Source of the DNA: Intoshia linei | Lineage: Eukaryota > Orthonectida > Rhopaluridae | Reading direction: 5' to 3' | DNA: 64,000 nt | Assembly (NCBI GenBank): GCA_001642005.1 | Contig: LWCA01000034.1 | Location: 1 to 64,000, forward strand | Shown: positions 36,101 to 49,315 of the stretch, in pieces | How positions within the stretch are numbered: position 1 is the stretch's first letter | Layout of the letters: every line of letters starts with the position of its first letter | Notes under the pieces: model-generated | Told to the model about the DNA's origin: nothing | Seen by the model: only the letters and a program-made list of their open reading frames with translations | Databases searched by the model: none | Translations under genes and position numbers: made by a program

Positions 36101-39100
36101 TTAATATCATTTTTAAAAAATATTCAATTTATTATTAATCCTACGACTAACTAGTATACTATACATTGTAATTATAATAATTATTGTAATAAGGAATTGA
36201 AAGAAAACAAAAAACACCAAGATTTATGCAAACAAAGTCACGATTCATTATTTGAAAAATGGTTACCAAAATTTGCAAACATTTTACAAGACTCGAATAT
36301 TCATCATTTTGATGATTCGTTATTGGAAAAATTGAACAATTATCTCAATCGCATTATTCAGGATAATCAATATTTGGAAGAAGATATCATTAATGTAAAA
36401 TTTTATAATAAATTTATTAATATGTAAATTTGATTATTGAAATTTTAGCTAAAGAATAAATCACAAGCAAACTTGACTAACAATGAGAAATTGTAATTTT
36501 GAAATGTATACGTTTTAAAATGTTTTAGTAAATCCAACTTGACTAAAAATTACGAAGATCAAATTTCAAAATATATCGTAGATTCTAACAAAGATGAAGA
36601 AAAAATAAAATTATTACAAAAAAATGTTGATGCATCAAAGTAAAAAAATTGTAAAATTTTATATTAGACTTTCCTAGAAAACTCTCTCTAGACATTGAAT
36701 ATGAAAAAAATAATATTATTAACCAATTAAAAAACGAAATTACTAAAAATACAGAAAAATTTGAATGGGAACAAGAAAATTGGAATCGAAAGGTTCATTT
36801 TTAAAAAATACCATTTTTTCAGGAACTTTGTTTTGATAAAATATTAATTTTAGAGAAAAAGTTTGGAAGATGCACTAGATGATATTCAATCAAAAATAAC
36901 GGATAAAAATGTCTCTGAAAATGATTATAAAATACAAATAAAAGATTTAGAAAATGACAATGCTGAATATGAGGTTTTTGAATTAAAAATTTAGTTTCAT
37001 TAAATTTAGAAAACTGTAGATATTCTGACTAAAGAAAGAGAAAAAATAGAATCAAATTTATCGTATTTTGAGTCTAATTTTAAATTGGTTGAATCTCACT
37101 TATTAAAAGAAAAAACTCAAAATTTACTGATTCAAAATGACAACAGATCTTTAAAACAAGAAATTGAAACGTATGAAACTAGAATTCGTAAAATTAGTAG
37201 CGATCAGGGCAAAAATCAACCGTTTTTAGCCCAACAAATCTCGGCATTGAGTGATCGTTTAAGAATAGTTACAAATGAATGTGCTGATAATGCTGCAACA
37301 GTAGTTAAACTTCAAACAGAACGGAATCATTTGAAACGTCAGCTCGATGTCAAAATATTAGGTATGCATTTAAAGTTTCAATTATCTTAATTTTTTATCG
37401 TTTTTAGACGAAAATACAGAAAAAATATACATTAAAAATGAAGACAAGACAAAGCTGGAATCAATGATACAACAGGGGAAAATGCAAATTGATAATTTAA
37501 AAATAAAATATAATGATTTGCAAAAAAAGTATAATGTGCTAGATATAGAATCTAATGAAAAATCCGACTTAATTGATCAAGTTAGAAATGATAGAGACGT
37601 TGTAATTGAAAATGCTGAAAAATCTAGAATTAAGTATGAGAATATGAAAAATAATATTGGCAATGGGTTGAAAAATAGAATAAAATCTTCTAATCAAGAA
37701 ATTCAACATTATAAGCATATGAATAGTACTATTAAATTACAGTATAGAAAATTAAAGAAACGGTTAGAACAAGAACAGTCTTCCAATAGTGAATTTAGAA
37801 ATACTTATAATAATAATGTTGAAACTTTGAAATGTAAATATGAAAAATTGAGTAAACATCACAGTAAAGCTCACGGGGCTTTTGCTTTTGAACAAAGGCA
37901 AATATTATCTCAACTTAAACGTAATTTTTTACTTAGTTTGCGTCAAAATGAACTGTTTTAATTTGGTATAAACTGGTCTTGGGTAGAGTATGGATGGTCC
38001 GAGGCATAACTTGCATTGTAAACTTTGTATTGTATTTATAATTTCTTATATTACATGAACGTCACTTCTGGGCAAATATTTGTCAATAAATCGGGGAATA
38101 AAGAAAAACCTTGTTTGGTTCTCAGTCTGCAACCGATACGCCGAGTTTTCCAGAAAATTAGCCTATGGAAATTTTTTTCTATTAGATTTCAAAAAAAAAA
38201 GAGGGACAGTATTCACTAGTTTGATAAAAGCAAAATGTTGCACCGTTGAGGCCCCATGTGTTAAATATAAATTAAAACGAGAACCGTTTATCCAGGCATT
38301 TATTTTTTAATTTAGTCAAAACCAATGAACTGAAATTAACTAAAAAGGCATTGATTACTCGAAATAAGTTAAACAAAAGTGGTTTATTAAAATTTTATTA
38401 TCATTTATCAATATCTAGCAGCTGTATTAAACAACCGATTACAAGGGTACATTTCACCGAATGTAAGGAAAGAACGATTTATTTTAATAAAAGATGAGTG
38501 TGAACAATTAAAAGTTTTGCTCGATGTGGCAAATAGTGTAAGTTAAAAATTTTTAGCAATATTTACTAACTGCTGTATATGATTAATATATTATTTAAAT
38601 TAATTATAAATACGTTTAATTATAATATTTATGTATTAACTTTTTGAGAAATGTTGACGAGGTTGTAATTAAAACTTTTATACAACTTTACCAATGATAG
38701 ACTCTCTCTACAGCTTTACACTACCATACTTGGGTTTACACGTGTTATTGTGTATGTTGAATGGAAGAGAGATGAAAATCTTTTTTACATTTTGGATACT
38801 TGAAAATCTTTTTCACTTGCTAGAAACCTTAATTGGCCTTAAAATCAAATTAAATGTTTATCAACATCAATTATTACATTATGTACATTAGTGACAAAAT
38901 AAGCTGATAACATTACTATGGAACAAAAAGAAGACATGAACCAGTTGTGACAAGTAGATCACTTTTTTAAAGATTTAAAAATGTTCATTAATTTCTATAT
39001 TTTAATTCTTCTATATGAAATAAGTTATATCCATGCAAAAAGTAAACTTTCGACCAAAAAAAGCGAACATGCGCTTTAAATAATCTGAAAAAAATTGAAA

Positions 39101-39379
39101 CTGAAAAAATATAAAATAAATAAATTAAATCATTATCATCAAATTACATTTTTAACGATTTAATTGTATATTATATTCATTGTCACACGAATAAAGAAGG
39201 TTAAAAAATGGAACAGTTGCTAAAAGTGGACCAAATTTTGGAAAAGTGACCCGCTTAATCTGTTCTTGTTTAAAATAACATAAATAATATTACAATTTTC
39301 TCAGAGAATTATTGGTTCTATGGGTCGATTCTTAAAAAAATTGAGCAACAGTAACAACTTGTTACTATCAAGTAATTGA
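33113..39379 (+). CDS. Coiled-coil protein, 710 residues
   Basis: Thirteen exons in continuous phase: 33113-33290, 33532-33650, 33984-34078, 34120-34210, 36194-36394, 36449-36492, 36529-36639, 36678-36792, 36854-36973, 37010-37361, 37408-37920, 38419-38537, 39305-39379. It begins MEKYKTAEEYEKIINQLDQD and is predominantly charged heptad-like sequence (for example KLQTERNHLKRQLDVK and MKNNIGNGLKNRIKSSNQEI). It ends with a less coiled, conserved-looking tail: NNRLQGYISPNVRKERF, LIKDECEQLKVLLDVANS and GRFLKKLSNSNN. Exon 11 can also be read through its donor to a stop at 37961; the longer spliced model is preferred because two further exons join in phase. I do not recognise the family; a centrosomal or ciliary coiled-coil protein is one possibility given CLUAP1 nearby, but that is inference. 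Confidence 0.75.
34211..36193 (+). other. 1983-nt intron of the coiled-coil gene with hAT debris
   Basis: This contains a hAT-type end at 34985-35038 (reverse complement reads CAGTGGTTCTCAAACTTTGT then CATGGACCACTTGTC), matching the element end at 26630. It also contains a segment at 34325-34400 shared with 60810-60880 (AAAATAAAGATAACCTTTTT). No exon was found. Confidence 0.5.
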
Positions 39380-39821
39380 AAAAAATTATATAGTAAATTT
39401 CATCAATCTAAAATTAAGTTATTTTTATTTTTAATTATGGAGGGGGCGATTTTAAAAAATGTTGAGGAAAACTGAAAAAAAACTAAAAAGCTAGAGTCTA
39501 GCCTAAGAGTACAATAAAAAAATAAAAATATTTATTCCAGGGTTATGTGATATACAATTTTGTTGACATGAATTTTACAATACTAAATTTAACCTAACTT
39601 AAAAAAATATACAAAATTAAACCTTTTATAGAACATGAAAATGATGTCTGATGAAAATAGTTACTTGTACAATACCATAAAGAAAATGATTAGCGAAAAT
39701 AAATACGAAAATGAAAATAAAGAAAAAAATCAATATAATAACATTAACAATTATAAATGTATAGAATAAAAAAGATATTAAATTTATAAAAAATTGTTTA
39801 TACATATGAAATTTTATAAAT

Positions 39822-42800
39822 TTAATGTCTTTGACGCATTGACGGAAATGGTGAGCTTTCAATATACGCTTTTTCTTGTGATTGTTTAGATTTCTAAAAA
39901 TTAATAAAATTTTTAAATAAAAAAATATTAACATTGTACATAAAAACTGGATCAGCGGTCACCAATTATAGTGTTCGTATATCAAAGAATGTGATAAATG
40001 ATTATGGGTTCATATAAACTGATTCATGTACATCGGCGGGCTGCAACCAGTGGCCCACATAATAATTTTGGTGGCCCTTTGAGTAAATATGTAAATTATT
40101 TATTTTTCAACTTTTAAACACCATATTAAACATTTTCTACTACAATTGGCTCATTATAATCATTTTAATACGGAATTTTCAAATCGTCCTGGATTTTATT
40201 TTGTTGGATATACTAGAACAGGGGTGCACAACGTGCGGCCGTGGGCAATACATCTGATCATAATGCAATATATCATTTTACTTCAAATTGAAAAGTTAAA
40301 ATGAGATTTTATGCAAGGTCTATTTAAAATATTTTAATCAAAAAGTTACATTCTTGACTTTGTCCCAGTTTCTCAAATGTTAGCGAAGGGCACACAAAAT
40401 CAAGGCAGTCACTGATATCTTTTTTATGTCATTATTAATATTTACATATTTTTTATGTTTTCCACTCTAATGTATCACAAATCGGTTTTTAATGCAAATT
40501 TTTTCTGTTGTCCAATTATTATTAATTATTTACCGAAAAATTAATGATTAATGTTTTTTCAAAAAAAAAAATTAGTAAAAGTAGATTTTTCAAATTTTTT
40601 TAAAACAAGGTTTTTTCTTATGGAATAAGTCAGAAGAATTAATGCTCTAAAAATTTGGTGAAATGGGATTTTTCATAAAAATATTGGTAAAAGCGATTTT
40701 TTTCCTTAAGGGTTGTTAAAATTTTTCCTCTCATTTTGGATGTAATTATTCTTACATTGATTGTAATTGTTATCACATTGAGAATCGTTATTCCATTTTG
40801 AATTTAGCTATTTTTACATTGACTGTGACTATTCTTACTTTGAATGTAAATATAATAATTTTCAAAATGAATTTATATTTTTATTTCGAACCTATATTAT
40901 GGTTAAATGAACCTGCGAATAACATACGGATATTTTTAACAATTTAAACTCAGAAAATTAGAATATTTTTCTTAAATATACACCTTAAACGTAAAAAAAT
41001 ATATTATAGGTAGTGCGATTCAACCATGTTACGTTTCCCGTTAATTACAATTTAAATGTTGGTCGAAATATACCAGAAACCCTTAATAATTTGATTATCA
41101 CTTTGAATATAGCAATCATCACATTGCTTGTGGTTATTTTATTGTGTTCCAAAATGTTATCACATTGAATTTAATTATTATCACATCGGTTGTAATTATT
41201 ATCATATTGATAGTGAAATGGTATAGTTTCAACACTAGAGATGCAAATTTTAGCTAATCAAATTGATTAGACTGCATATTAAAATTGAAAATGTGTGTCG
41301 ATTTTTTTAAGTACTTTTAAAAAGAGTTTAAAAATTTTACTTAATGTTTCAAAAAAACTTAATTTGTAGTTTTTACCAAAAAAGTAAATTTATCTTACTT
41401 GGTCCGTCCCCAAAAAAAAAAACTTAGAATTTCTGGTATTCTGGAACTCAGTTTTACTTTATATATATAACAGAGTTTTAACAATGAATATTTGTAAAAC
41501 TCGCCAATGATGCAAAGTAATATAAAATTATTTATAATTCAATAGCATAAAGTCCCTAATCTATAAGATAAAATTACCTGATTTTTGCGTTTTTTAGATT
41601 TCTTTTTATGCCTTTTTCCATAATGTTCAAATTCAATATTTTTAGTAGTGGAGTTATCTTCAACATCTAAATGTTTAAAAGTATGCAATTCAGGTTCAGG
41701 GTTTGTTAAAACTTCTTTAACATTCGCTAATTCAACATTTGATTGAATTTGAGATACTACAACAATATCAATATCATCTTTTAAAAAATCTGGTTTTTCG
41801 TCTTCTCTATCACTCTTAAGAGAAATAGAGAGGTCGAGTGACGAATTAATCAAACAAAATTCATCAGTAACTGCACTACCCTTGATATCATCAGATTCAT
41901 GGATATGCGAATCGTATTCTTGAATATCTTGTAAATTGGCATCTTGAAGTGGTTCATTTTGTACCAAATTGGATATATCACCCTGTTTATTTCGACATTC
42001 AATTTCTTCAACTTCACTTTTAACTTGAACAGTCAACGTATTAGTACCATAAATATCCTTATCCTCTAAATTTTCATCTAAAAGTGATTCAGTGGACGAA
42101 ATAACCATCACATTTTTATCGACACTAAAATTAAAGTATTTGTCTTGATAAAAGTAATATACAATTTTTTTAAGAAAGTCATCAAGTTGATCAAAAAATT
42201 TAATAATATTCAAACTATTGGATTCATCATTTTTCAAAAATTTTTTAACAGTATCCTTAATATCTAAAATATTCTTGGGAAAATTAAAAGTCATGTCATA
42301 ATCCTTTTCAATATACATTTTAATTTTATCAAATTTGTCAAAATCCAGGGAAGAATTTTTCAACAAGAAAAAATCATTGGAAACATCATTAAGACATCCA
42401 TCCACAAATGACTTTATAGCATAATTGCTCTTCATTAAAACATCTTCAGCTTGAATTTTTAATATAGTAGCAGTTTGTTTTTGAGCAGTAATTGTAGAAA
42501 TTATTTTTCCTTTTTCATCAATATCCTTTTGTTTCAATAACAAAACTTTACGCATTTCCTCCAATTCCTTAGTATAAGTATCTAAATCCATTATGGCTGA
42601 CCAGTCATCAGAAGTACATGTACTTTTTTTGCCATTTTCATCTATATTTTTATTGTTTGAATTCAACTCATTGGAGTCATTTTTGTCGTTTTTATTATCC
42701 AATTCATTTAATAAATCTTGTTTTTCAAGACGCAATTGAGTGATTTGCACGCCCAGTTCATTTAAACTATTAATTAAATCTTCACAGTTCATTTTTTCTT

Positions 42801-45800
42801 GGATAAACTTTTTATCCAACTCATCATATTCGAATTTAATAAATTCTAAATCTTCCTGAGCAGCTTCAAAATCTTCATTCAAAAATGAGTTTTCCGTTTG
42901 AATTTTTTCAATTTTATTATCCTTTTCATTTACTAAAGTAGTCAATCGATCAATTTCGTTTTCATCTTCAGTTTGACAATCAATTGAACTAGATTCAAAT
43001 TTTTTAGAAACGGAAGATTGAATAATTTTATCCAAAACATCCTTTAAATAAAATGAATTACAAACATTGATTGTAAAATCACCAACATTGAAATTTTCCA
43101 ACTTAATAATGGGTACAGTTAAATTATACAAGTCTCCAAAAAATGTTAAAATGACATTGAGACTTTCAACTAAAATACTAAAAGTATCATTTTGCTTTTC
43201 CAATAATTTCAAAAAATCCTCATTCTCATCTTGATCTTCCTTTTGAACTGAAGCTAATTTATTTTTTTCCTTTTCCGTTTCATTGTATTTATCAGACAAT
43301 AATTTATAATTTTGAACCAATTTATTATAGCACTCATCCCCATTAGATATACTGTCCTTTAAAAACGCATTATTTTGGCGCAACAGTAAATTTTGAACAT
43401 TAAAGTATCCAGCAATATTAAAAACAACCAATTCAAAATGTGCGTCCAATTTACTACACAACACGAGAAATGCTGATAAATTAGACTCTGCCGTTTTTTT
43501 TAAATTCAATTTTTCACTTTCCACACTATTTTCAAGCATACAAAATTGACCGATAATTTTTTGAGCCAGAGATTTAATATTTTGAATAACATTAAATTTA
43601 TATTCTTTAAAATAATTTTGATCCAAATCTGATTTATTCTCCTCCTCCACACTTTGACTAGGTTTATGAAGACAATACGATTTTAAATTTAATTCGTCAA
43701 TAAATTTTTGAGTCAAATCGACATAATCATCTACAGAATAAAAAGTTTTGCATTTAACAGAGTCATCAACCACCTTTAACAAATCAATAAGTTGACTAAA
43801 TTGATTTTCACGTTCTAGATGCTCAATTGAAAAAATTGAATTAGAAAAGGACACAACCCGTTCCATCGCCAAACAAATTTTCAATTCCCTATTCTGTAAC
43901 TCCAAATTTTTATCAAAAATCCTAGACAAATGCATGACACCATCATTATCAGTTTTAAGTCCCTTCAAAATTGAATAAATGTCTACCATGTCATTTTTAA
44001 GCGACCGCAACATTGATAAAACTGAATTTTTATCAAAATTTTTCAAACCCTTATATTGACCATTCTGTCGACACAATTCAATATTAGCATTACAAATTTG
44101 AGCGTATTTTGTAATAAATTTAGAATAAAAAGATAAATTATTTTCAAAAACCACAAAAACTTTTTCATACAAAGCATTCATCCCGTCGTTCAAACGTCCA
44201 GATAATTGAATCAAAAAAAAATCAATTTTATCATTTTCAAATTTCACTTTTTCGCCAAAATTTTTGAAACAATCTTGATAATTTGTAACAAGTCTCAGAC
44301 TATTTTCAAGTTTTAAAAAAAGCTCATTCCTTTCAATCAAATTTAAAGACATTTCAGACTTCATTTTTTCCATTTCCAAACATTGTTTAGACATTTCTTC
44401 ATTTTCACAAAAACTTTTTTCCATTTTAATTATTAAACCATCTCTATTTTCTAAAATGTCACAATTTTCTTTTTTCAACTCTTGATAATCATGATACAAT
44501 AAATTGTAATCATTTGAAATTTTTTCGACATTTTCATTACAATTTTTTTCAAAATTTTTCATGTTTTTTTCAATTTTTTCAATAATTTCAATCTTTGAAT
44601 TCAAAAGACTTTGCAATTTATTACATTCTTCGTTTTTCAAATTCAATTTATTTGAAAATTCATTCACATTAAATATACTCGATTCCAATTGTATATTCAA
44701 TGAATCAAATTCTTTTGAATATGACTCAAAGTTCTTTAATAATTTTTCATTTTTACTGTTGACGTTTTTCAATTCTTGATTATAAAAATTATTATTATTT
44801 ATCAATAACTCATTTTCGTTTTTTATTTTTTCAACTTCTTGTTGATAGTATTGACTGTTTGATTTTAAAATTTTAGTTTCTTGTTCCAGTGTCTCAAATT
44901 GTTGAATGCATACTGATAATTGGTTTTTCATTTCATCGTTTTTTTTTTGAGTCAAATTCACTTTTTTAACTGTTTCAATGTTTTCCTTTTTTAAGGAATC
45001 TATTGTATAATTTGCATTTACAAATTTTTGATTTAGTTGCTGGTTATCGTTTTTTAGGTTTTCATTATCATTTGATAGGGAAATGTTTGTTTGTTTGATG
45101 GTTTCTAATTGTTTTATTATTACATTCTTTTCATTTTCATTTGATTTATATTTCATGTCATTTAATTTTAAATTTTTAATTTCAGATAATAAATATTTTT
45201 TTTCATTTTCTAAATTTGAATATGCAGTGCATGTTGAGGTGTAATTATTATTTGCGGTTTCATATTTTGATGTCATTTCCATTAAATTTGAGCCAACTTG
45301 ATTCAATTTTGAATTTTTGAATTCCATTTCCTAAAATTGTAAAAATTAGTATATATTAATAATTAGTGATTGTGCCGGGAAAAAAACCGGGACAAATTTT
45401 CTCCGATTTTTACTATTTCCCCAAAAAAATTGAGACATACTTGTATTTGATTTATGTTTGTTATTACTATGAAAATATAATTATATTATAATATTTAAAA
45501 TTTACCATTTCAAAAATAACATCACTAATAATCTGTAATCAAAAATACCATTTCAAGCCCTCATGGAAAAATTGACTTACACCGACATTCTTTTCAAAAA
45601 TCCTATTTTACAAAATCTTATGAAAAAAATCCATTTCATCAAATCACAAATTACTAACGCTTAAGGGAATTATCCTCCTTTTCCAATATTATTTTGAAAA
45701 ATATTATGAGTTGCTACGAACTGTAACGCTATCATCAAGATTGTTAAAATTAAAGGAAGCCCTTATGACCGTTCAACCCACGTCAACACATAATGAAAAA

Positions 45801-48144
45801 AATTTCTCTACTGCTTCTAATTTCGTTACAAAACGTAAAACGCGTTTAAAATTTGTAAATTTCAATCTAATATTCGCGTTATTTCATTAATTAAATTTCT
45901 TTTTGTTTCTAAAATTAATTAAGGTCTCTAAAATTTTTAATGCTTCTATATTATATATGAATAAAAATTTTTTATTTCCCGGTTCTCGACTTTTGTCATT
46001 TCTCGAAAAATCACAATCACTATTAATAATACGTTTAAACCAACTTTTTTTGTTGTGTAAAATTAAAAAAACGGATAGCATTTTTATAAATTTTTATTTA
46101 TAGTAATCAGAATTTATTGTAATAAATGTCAGTCCTATTTTTCAATTTTCTCAATTAATAATATAAGTTAGGTTGTTAAACTTTAAACTCATTTCATTTT
46201 CAATTTGAATTACAAAACTACCAAAAAAAGCCAATATTATCAAACCTTACGAGAAAAATTCACTTTAACCAAGCCACACTAGGAAAAATACAATTTTAAC
46301 ATTGCTAATTAATTGTTATCAATATTTTTTGCAAAAATTCAGTTTTACCAAACATTATGTGAAACAATTCATTTCTACAATCCATACCAAAAAAAATCAA
46401 ATTTTAACAATATTATCAAAACTTTGACAAAAAATTGATTTTTAACAAAATTTAAAAGAAAAATCCAATAGTAGCAAACCTTACTAAAGAAATTAATTTT
46501 TACCCAATCTTGTATAAAAAATCCGCTTCTACCAAACCATATAATAAAAAATCAATTATTATTAAATCTTAGTACAGTGTTTACCAAATGCTGTTCCGCG
46601 GACCAGTACTGGTCCCTGAAAATTTTACCAATTAGAAGTCTTATCATTACGTGTTTTATCAAATTTTTTTTAATTTTGGCTAGGAATTTCGCTTTAATGA
46701 CTCGCGACAAATTTTATAATTAAATATCGTTCTGACGTGAAAAAAGTGTGGTAATCTCTGCCATGGAGAAAGATTAATTTTTACTAAACCCCATCAGAAT
46801 TTTACAAACATTAAATAAAAAACCAAACATCATACAAACTCAATGTTAAACTCAATAAATATAACCTTAATGCACACTTTTTTACATACATTACAAAAAT
46901 GAAAATTTTTAATCTCTAAAATTGACATTTCCTCTATATAAAACGAAATTAATATAATATTCTAAATAAACACAATTCAGATTTATAAAATAAAAAAAAT
47001 CCCTAACCTTATTAAAACGGACGGATTTTTCATCAATTTCTTTTTCAAGTTTAGAAATATTATTTTGATAATTAATTTCATCATATTTGTATTTTTCCAA
47101 AACCTCATCATCATGTTCATTACATTGAAATTTGAGTTTGAAATCATCGAGTTGAGAATTACTTTCATCAAGTAAATTTTGTAAAGTTTCCATATCCGTA
47201 GAATACTGAGTATTTAAATTCTGTAAACTAGTACATTTATTCAAAGATTGAACTTCAATTTCCTTTTTCATTTGCAATTCATTCTGTAAACGAGTATATG
47301 CTTCAGACCATTGAATATTGGCGTCTTCATATTTTTTAGCATTTTCTTTCAATTCAAGATTTTGTTGAATCAATTTTTTTTGTTCAATTTGAATTTTATT
47401 AAAATCCAAATAAAGTAATTTTCGTTTTTCAGTTTCATCACGTAAATTTATTGATAAATTTTCCGCACCAACTTGAAATTCATTGATGCGCTCCTTTAAA
47501 ATGTCGATTTGAGTTGAATACTGACAATTTAAAGTTGAAACTGAATTTAAATTATTTTTTAAAGTGTCATTTTCTAGGGTTAAAGTATTACCATTTTCAA
47601 TCAATTTAGAATTTTCATTTTCAAAACGCGCAATCTTGTCTTGACAAGTTTTATAAACATTATTCAACTGAGAATATTCATTTTTCAAATTAATTAAAAT
47701 TTGATTACCATTTTTAATTTTATTTTCCAAATTACAATTTTCATGAGATAAAGTATCTACCTGATTCTTTAATTGCACTAAACTAGCATTATCGACTTGT
47801 GAATATTTATTCAATGACTTTTCTTTTTCCAAGTCAATGTAAGCTTGAGTTAAATCTTTTTTTAATGCTATAAGGGTATTTTCTTTGGATTTTATTGTAA
47901 TTTCATATTCTGATAATTTATAATTCAATCCAATGTCAGAATTTATATTATTTTGACTAGTGTTAGTATTGCATGTTTTTAGTTGGTTGGTTAAATTTTC
48001 CAATTCTTTTTTCAATTTGGTGTTTTCATTACATGTCCGCTTTTCAGATAAATATATTTTACCATATTTAATTTTTTGTAATTTTAATTGTTTTAATAAG
48101 TCTTGATTTGTTTTTTTCTCAATTTCTATATGATTAATAATCAT
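39822..48144 (-). CDS. Large coiled-coil protein, about 1653 residues
   Basis: Three exons on the minus strand: 48144-47008 (379 codons), 45330-41578 (1251 codons) and 39893-39822. Joins are in phase 0: VRFNK to EMEFKNSK, and KKRKNQ to KSKQSQEKAYIESS. Nearly the whole protein is Asn-, Lys- and Glu-rich heptad sequence (LKKELENLTNQLKTCNTNTS; NYTIDSLKKENIETVKKVNL), with an acidic region near residue 1450 and a Lys/Arg-rich C terminus (YGKRHKKKSKKRKNQ). The architecture fits golgin-, kinetochore- or centrosome-type scaffolds. No motor, GRIP or other signature was seen, so the family is unknown. Exon 1 may be internal: an acceptor-like CATATAG lies just after the ATG, and the start is not certain. 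Both introns (about 1.7 kb each) carry transposon remnants. Confidence 0.72.
40219..40390 (+). mobile_element. Partial hAT MITE (same family as 11781-12004)
   Basis: This starts CAGGGGTGCACAACGTGCGG and follows the 11.8 kb element through CATTTTACTTCAAATT, then loses similarity. The right inverted end is not found. Confidence 0.55.
40731..40955 (+). repeat. Degenerate repeat shared with 22134-22360
   Basis: This matches 22134-22360 from CTCATTTTGGATGTAATTAT to the run ending AACAATTTAAACTCAG. Here no hAT element follows, so this copy shows the repeat without the insertion found at 22369. Confidence 0.6.
45364..46022 (+). mobile_element. Non-autonomous hAT element with perfect 8-bp target duplication
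   Basis: 659 bp inserted in intron 1 of the large coiled-coil gene. The ends TAGTGATTGTGCCGGG and GAAAAATCACAATCACTA are inverted, and both flanks read TTAATAAT (45356-45363 and 46023-46030). It is an internally deleted relative of the 22369-23203 element; the transposase C-terminal stretch is present but broken (stops and a shortened end). The perfect duplication implies a more recent insertion than the 22.4 kb copy. Confidence 0.85.
46230..46560. repeat. Degenerate tandem array, satellite-like
   Basis: Loosely periodic units (period roughly 35-45) of the type AAACCTTA...GAAAAATTCATTTTTACCAA. They resemble the 21.2 kb satellite and the 54030-54320 stretch. Variation is too high to count copies by eye. 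Confidence 0.4.
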
Positions 48145-49315
48145 TAATAAATAATTTAAACTTTTAAAATTTATGTCTCAGTTTTCGTACTTTTCGGAAT
48201 GCACTACGAAATTTGAACGTAAAATAACGTTTGTAACGTTCAAGTCCTTTTGTGCATTACAAAAATGATATTAGTCAGAATTTATCCAATATTAATATTG
48301 TAGTTATCATCTATCCAATTACTACAAATTGGATATTTTAGAACCATTTTCATAATGGTGACACACTTATTAAAAATATAATAATTTCGATATAAAAAAA
48401 ACTTTATTGGTTTTGATTAAAAGATTTAATGGTACATTTCATGCAAGTATTTATAGTTAATAATTCGTAGACTAAAATTTTCAGATGATACCAAGAGTCT
48501 AGAACCAACACAAATTAATTTACTAGGGTGATTTAAATCTTACAGAAAAATTTCAACCGCATTTACAACATAATTTTCGAGTATATAAACTTGTACGGTA
48601 TTTATTACTAAAAATATTAATTATTTAATCACGTGTCATGTTTTACATGTAATTAAAAATTAAATATTTTATTCAAAATTACCCAGTTTATCCGTTTGTT
48701 CCATTTTATATTTAATTTTTCTAAATATGTAAAGTAATAAAGTTTATTTACGTTTTTATATTATTTTGATGACAATGTAATCATTATTCAGTGTTTATAA
48801 TAAAATGTTAACATGAATATTTGAAAATAATCCATACAAACAGATTATATACATTTTGTGGGTTATCCGCTACTATTTATTCTCGTATCTGCTTGGATTC
48901 GTACACAAAATATTGAGTAAATCGAGATTTAAACTATTTATGTATTTCTAAGGAAACTACCCGATGTTATAAAGATGGATATCTATTTCTCAATTAAATG
49001 TTCCTTGAATTTCTACAGGATAGCGCCTAAAAAATCTAAACCATAGTACTAGTCAATATTGTTTATTTAAACACATTTCATACACAAATTTAAAAAAAAT
49101 GGACACATTTTTTAGCCTAAACTAAGTAAAAACTAAATAACCAAATGTAGATCAAATTTGATTAATGAATCATCAATTATGCACACTAGGGGTGTGAATT
49201 TTAGTAGTTTTTTTTTGAAATTTTATGGGACAGGAACTGATAAATTCGCGTATGACAGTTTTATGGCTACATTAAAAAAAATAATGGGTCTTGTTCAGTT
49301 TAAGCCCGTAAAATA

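Larger units (their letters stand above)
39894..41577 (-). other. Intron 2 of the large coiled-coil gene
   Basis: 1684 nt. Contains a partial hAT MITE (40219-40390), a copy of the degenerate repeat (40731-40955) and further repeat-like units (41090-41215). No coding exon was recognised. Confidence 0.55.
45331..47007 (-). other. Intron 1 of the large coiled-coil gene
   Basis: 1677 nt. Contains the hAT element at 45364-46022, a degenerate tandem array at about 46230-46560 (units like AACCTTACGAGAAAAATTCA), and a hAT-type end at about 46574 (GTGTTTACCAAATGCTGTTC then CGGACCAGTACTGGTC). No exon was recognised. Confidence 0.6.

Noticed and set aside
41539-41577. The VILSYRLGTLCY end of the long coiled-coil reading frame
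   Set aside because: Sequence past the donor CAG/GTAATT; an acceptor at 39893 restores a Lys/Ser-rich tail in phase.
44561-44779. Plus-strand frame inside the large coiled-coil gene
   Set aside because: Shadow of the 1251-codon exon on the other strand; Phe/Asn-rich only because the sense strand is Lys/Glu/Asn-rich.
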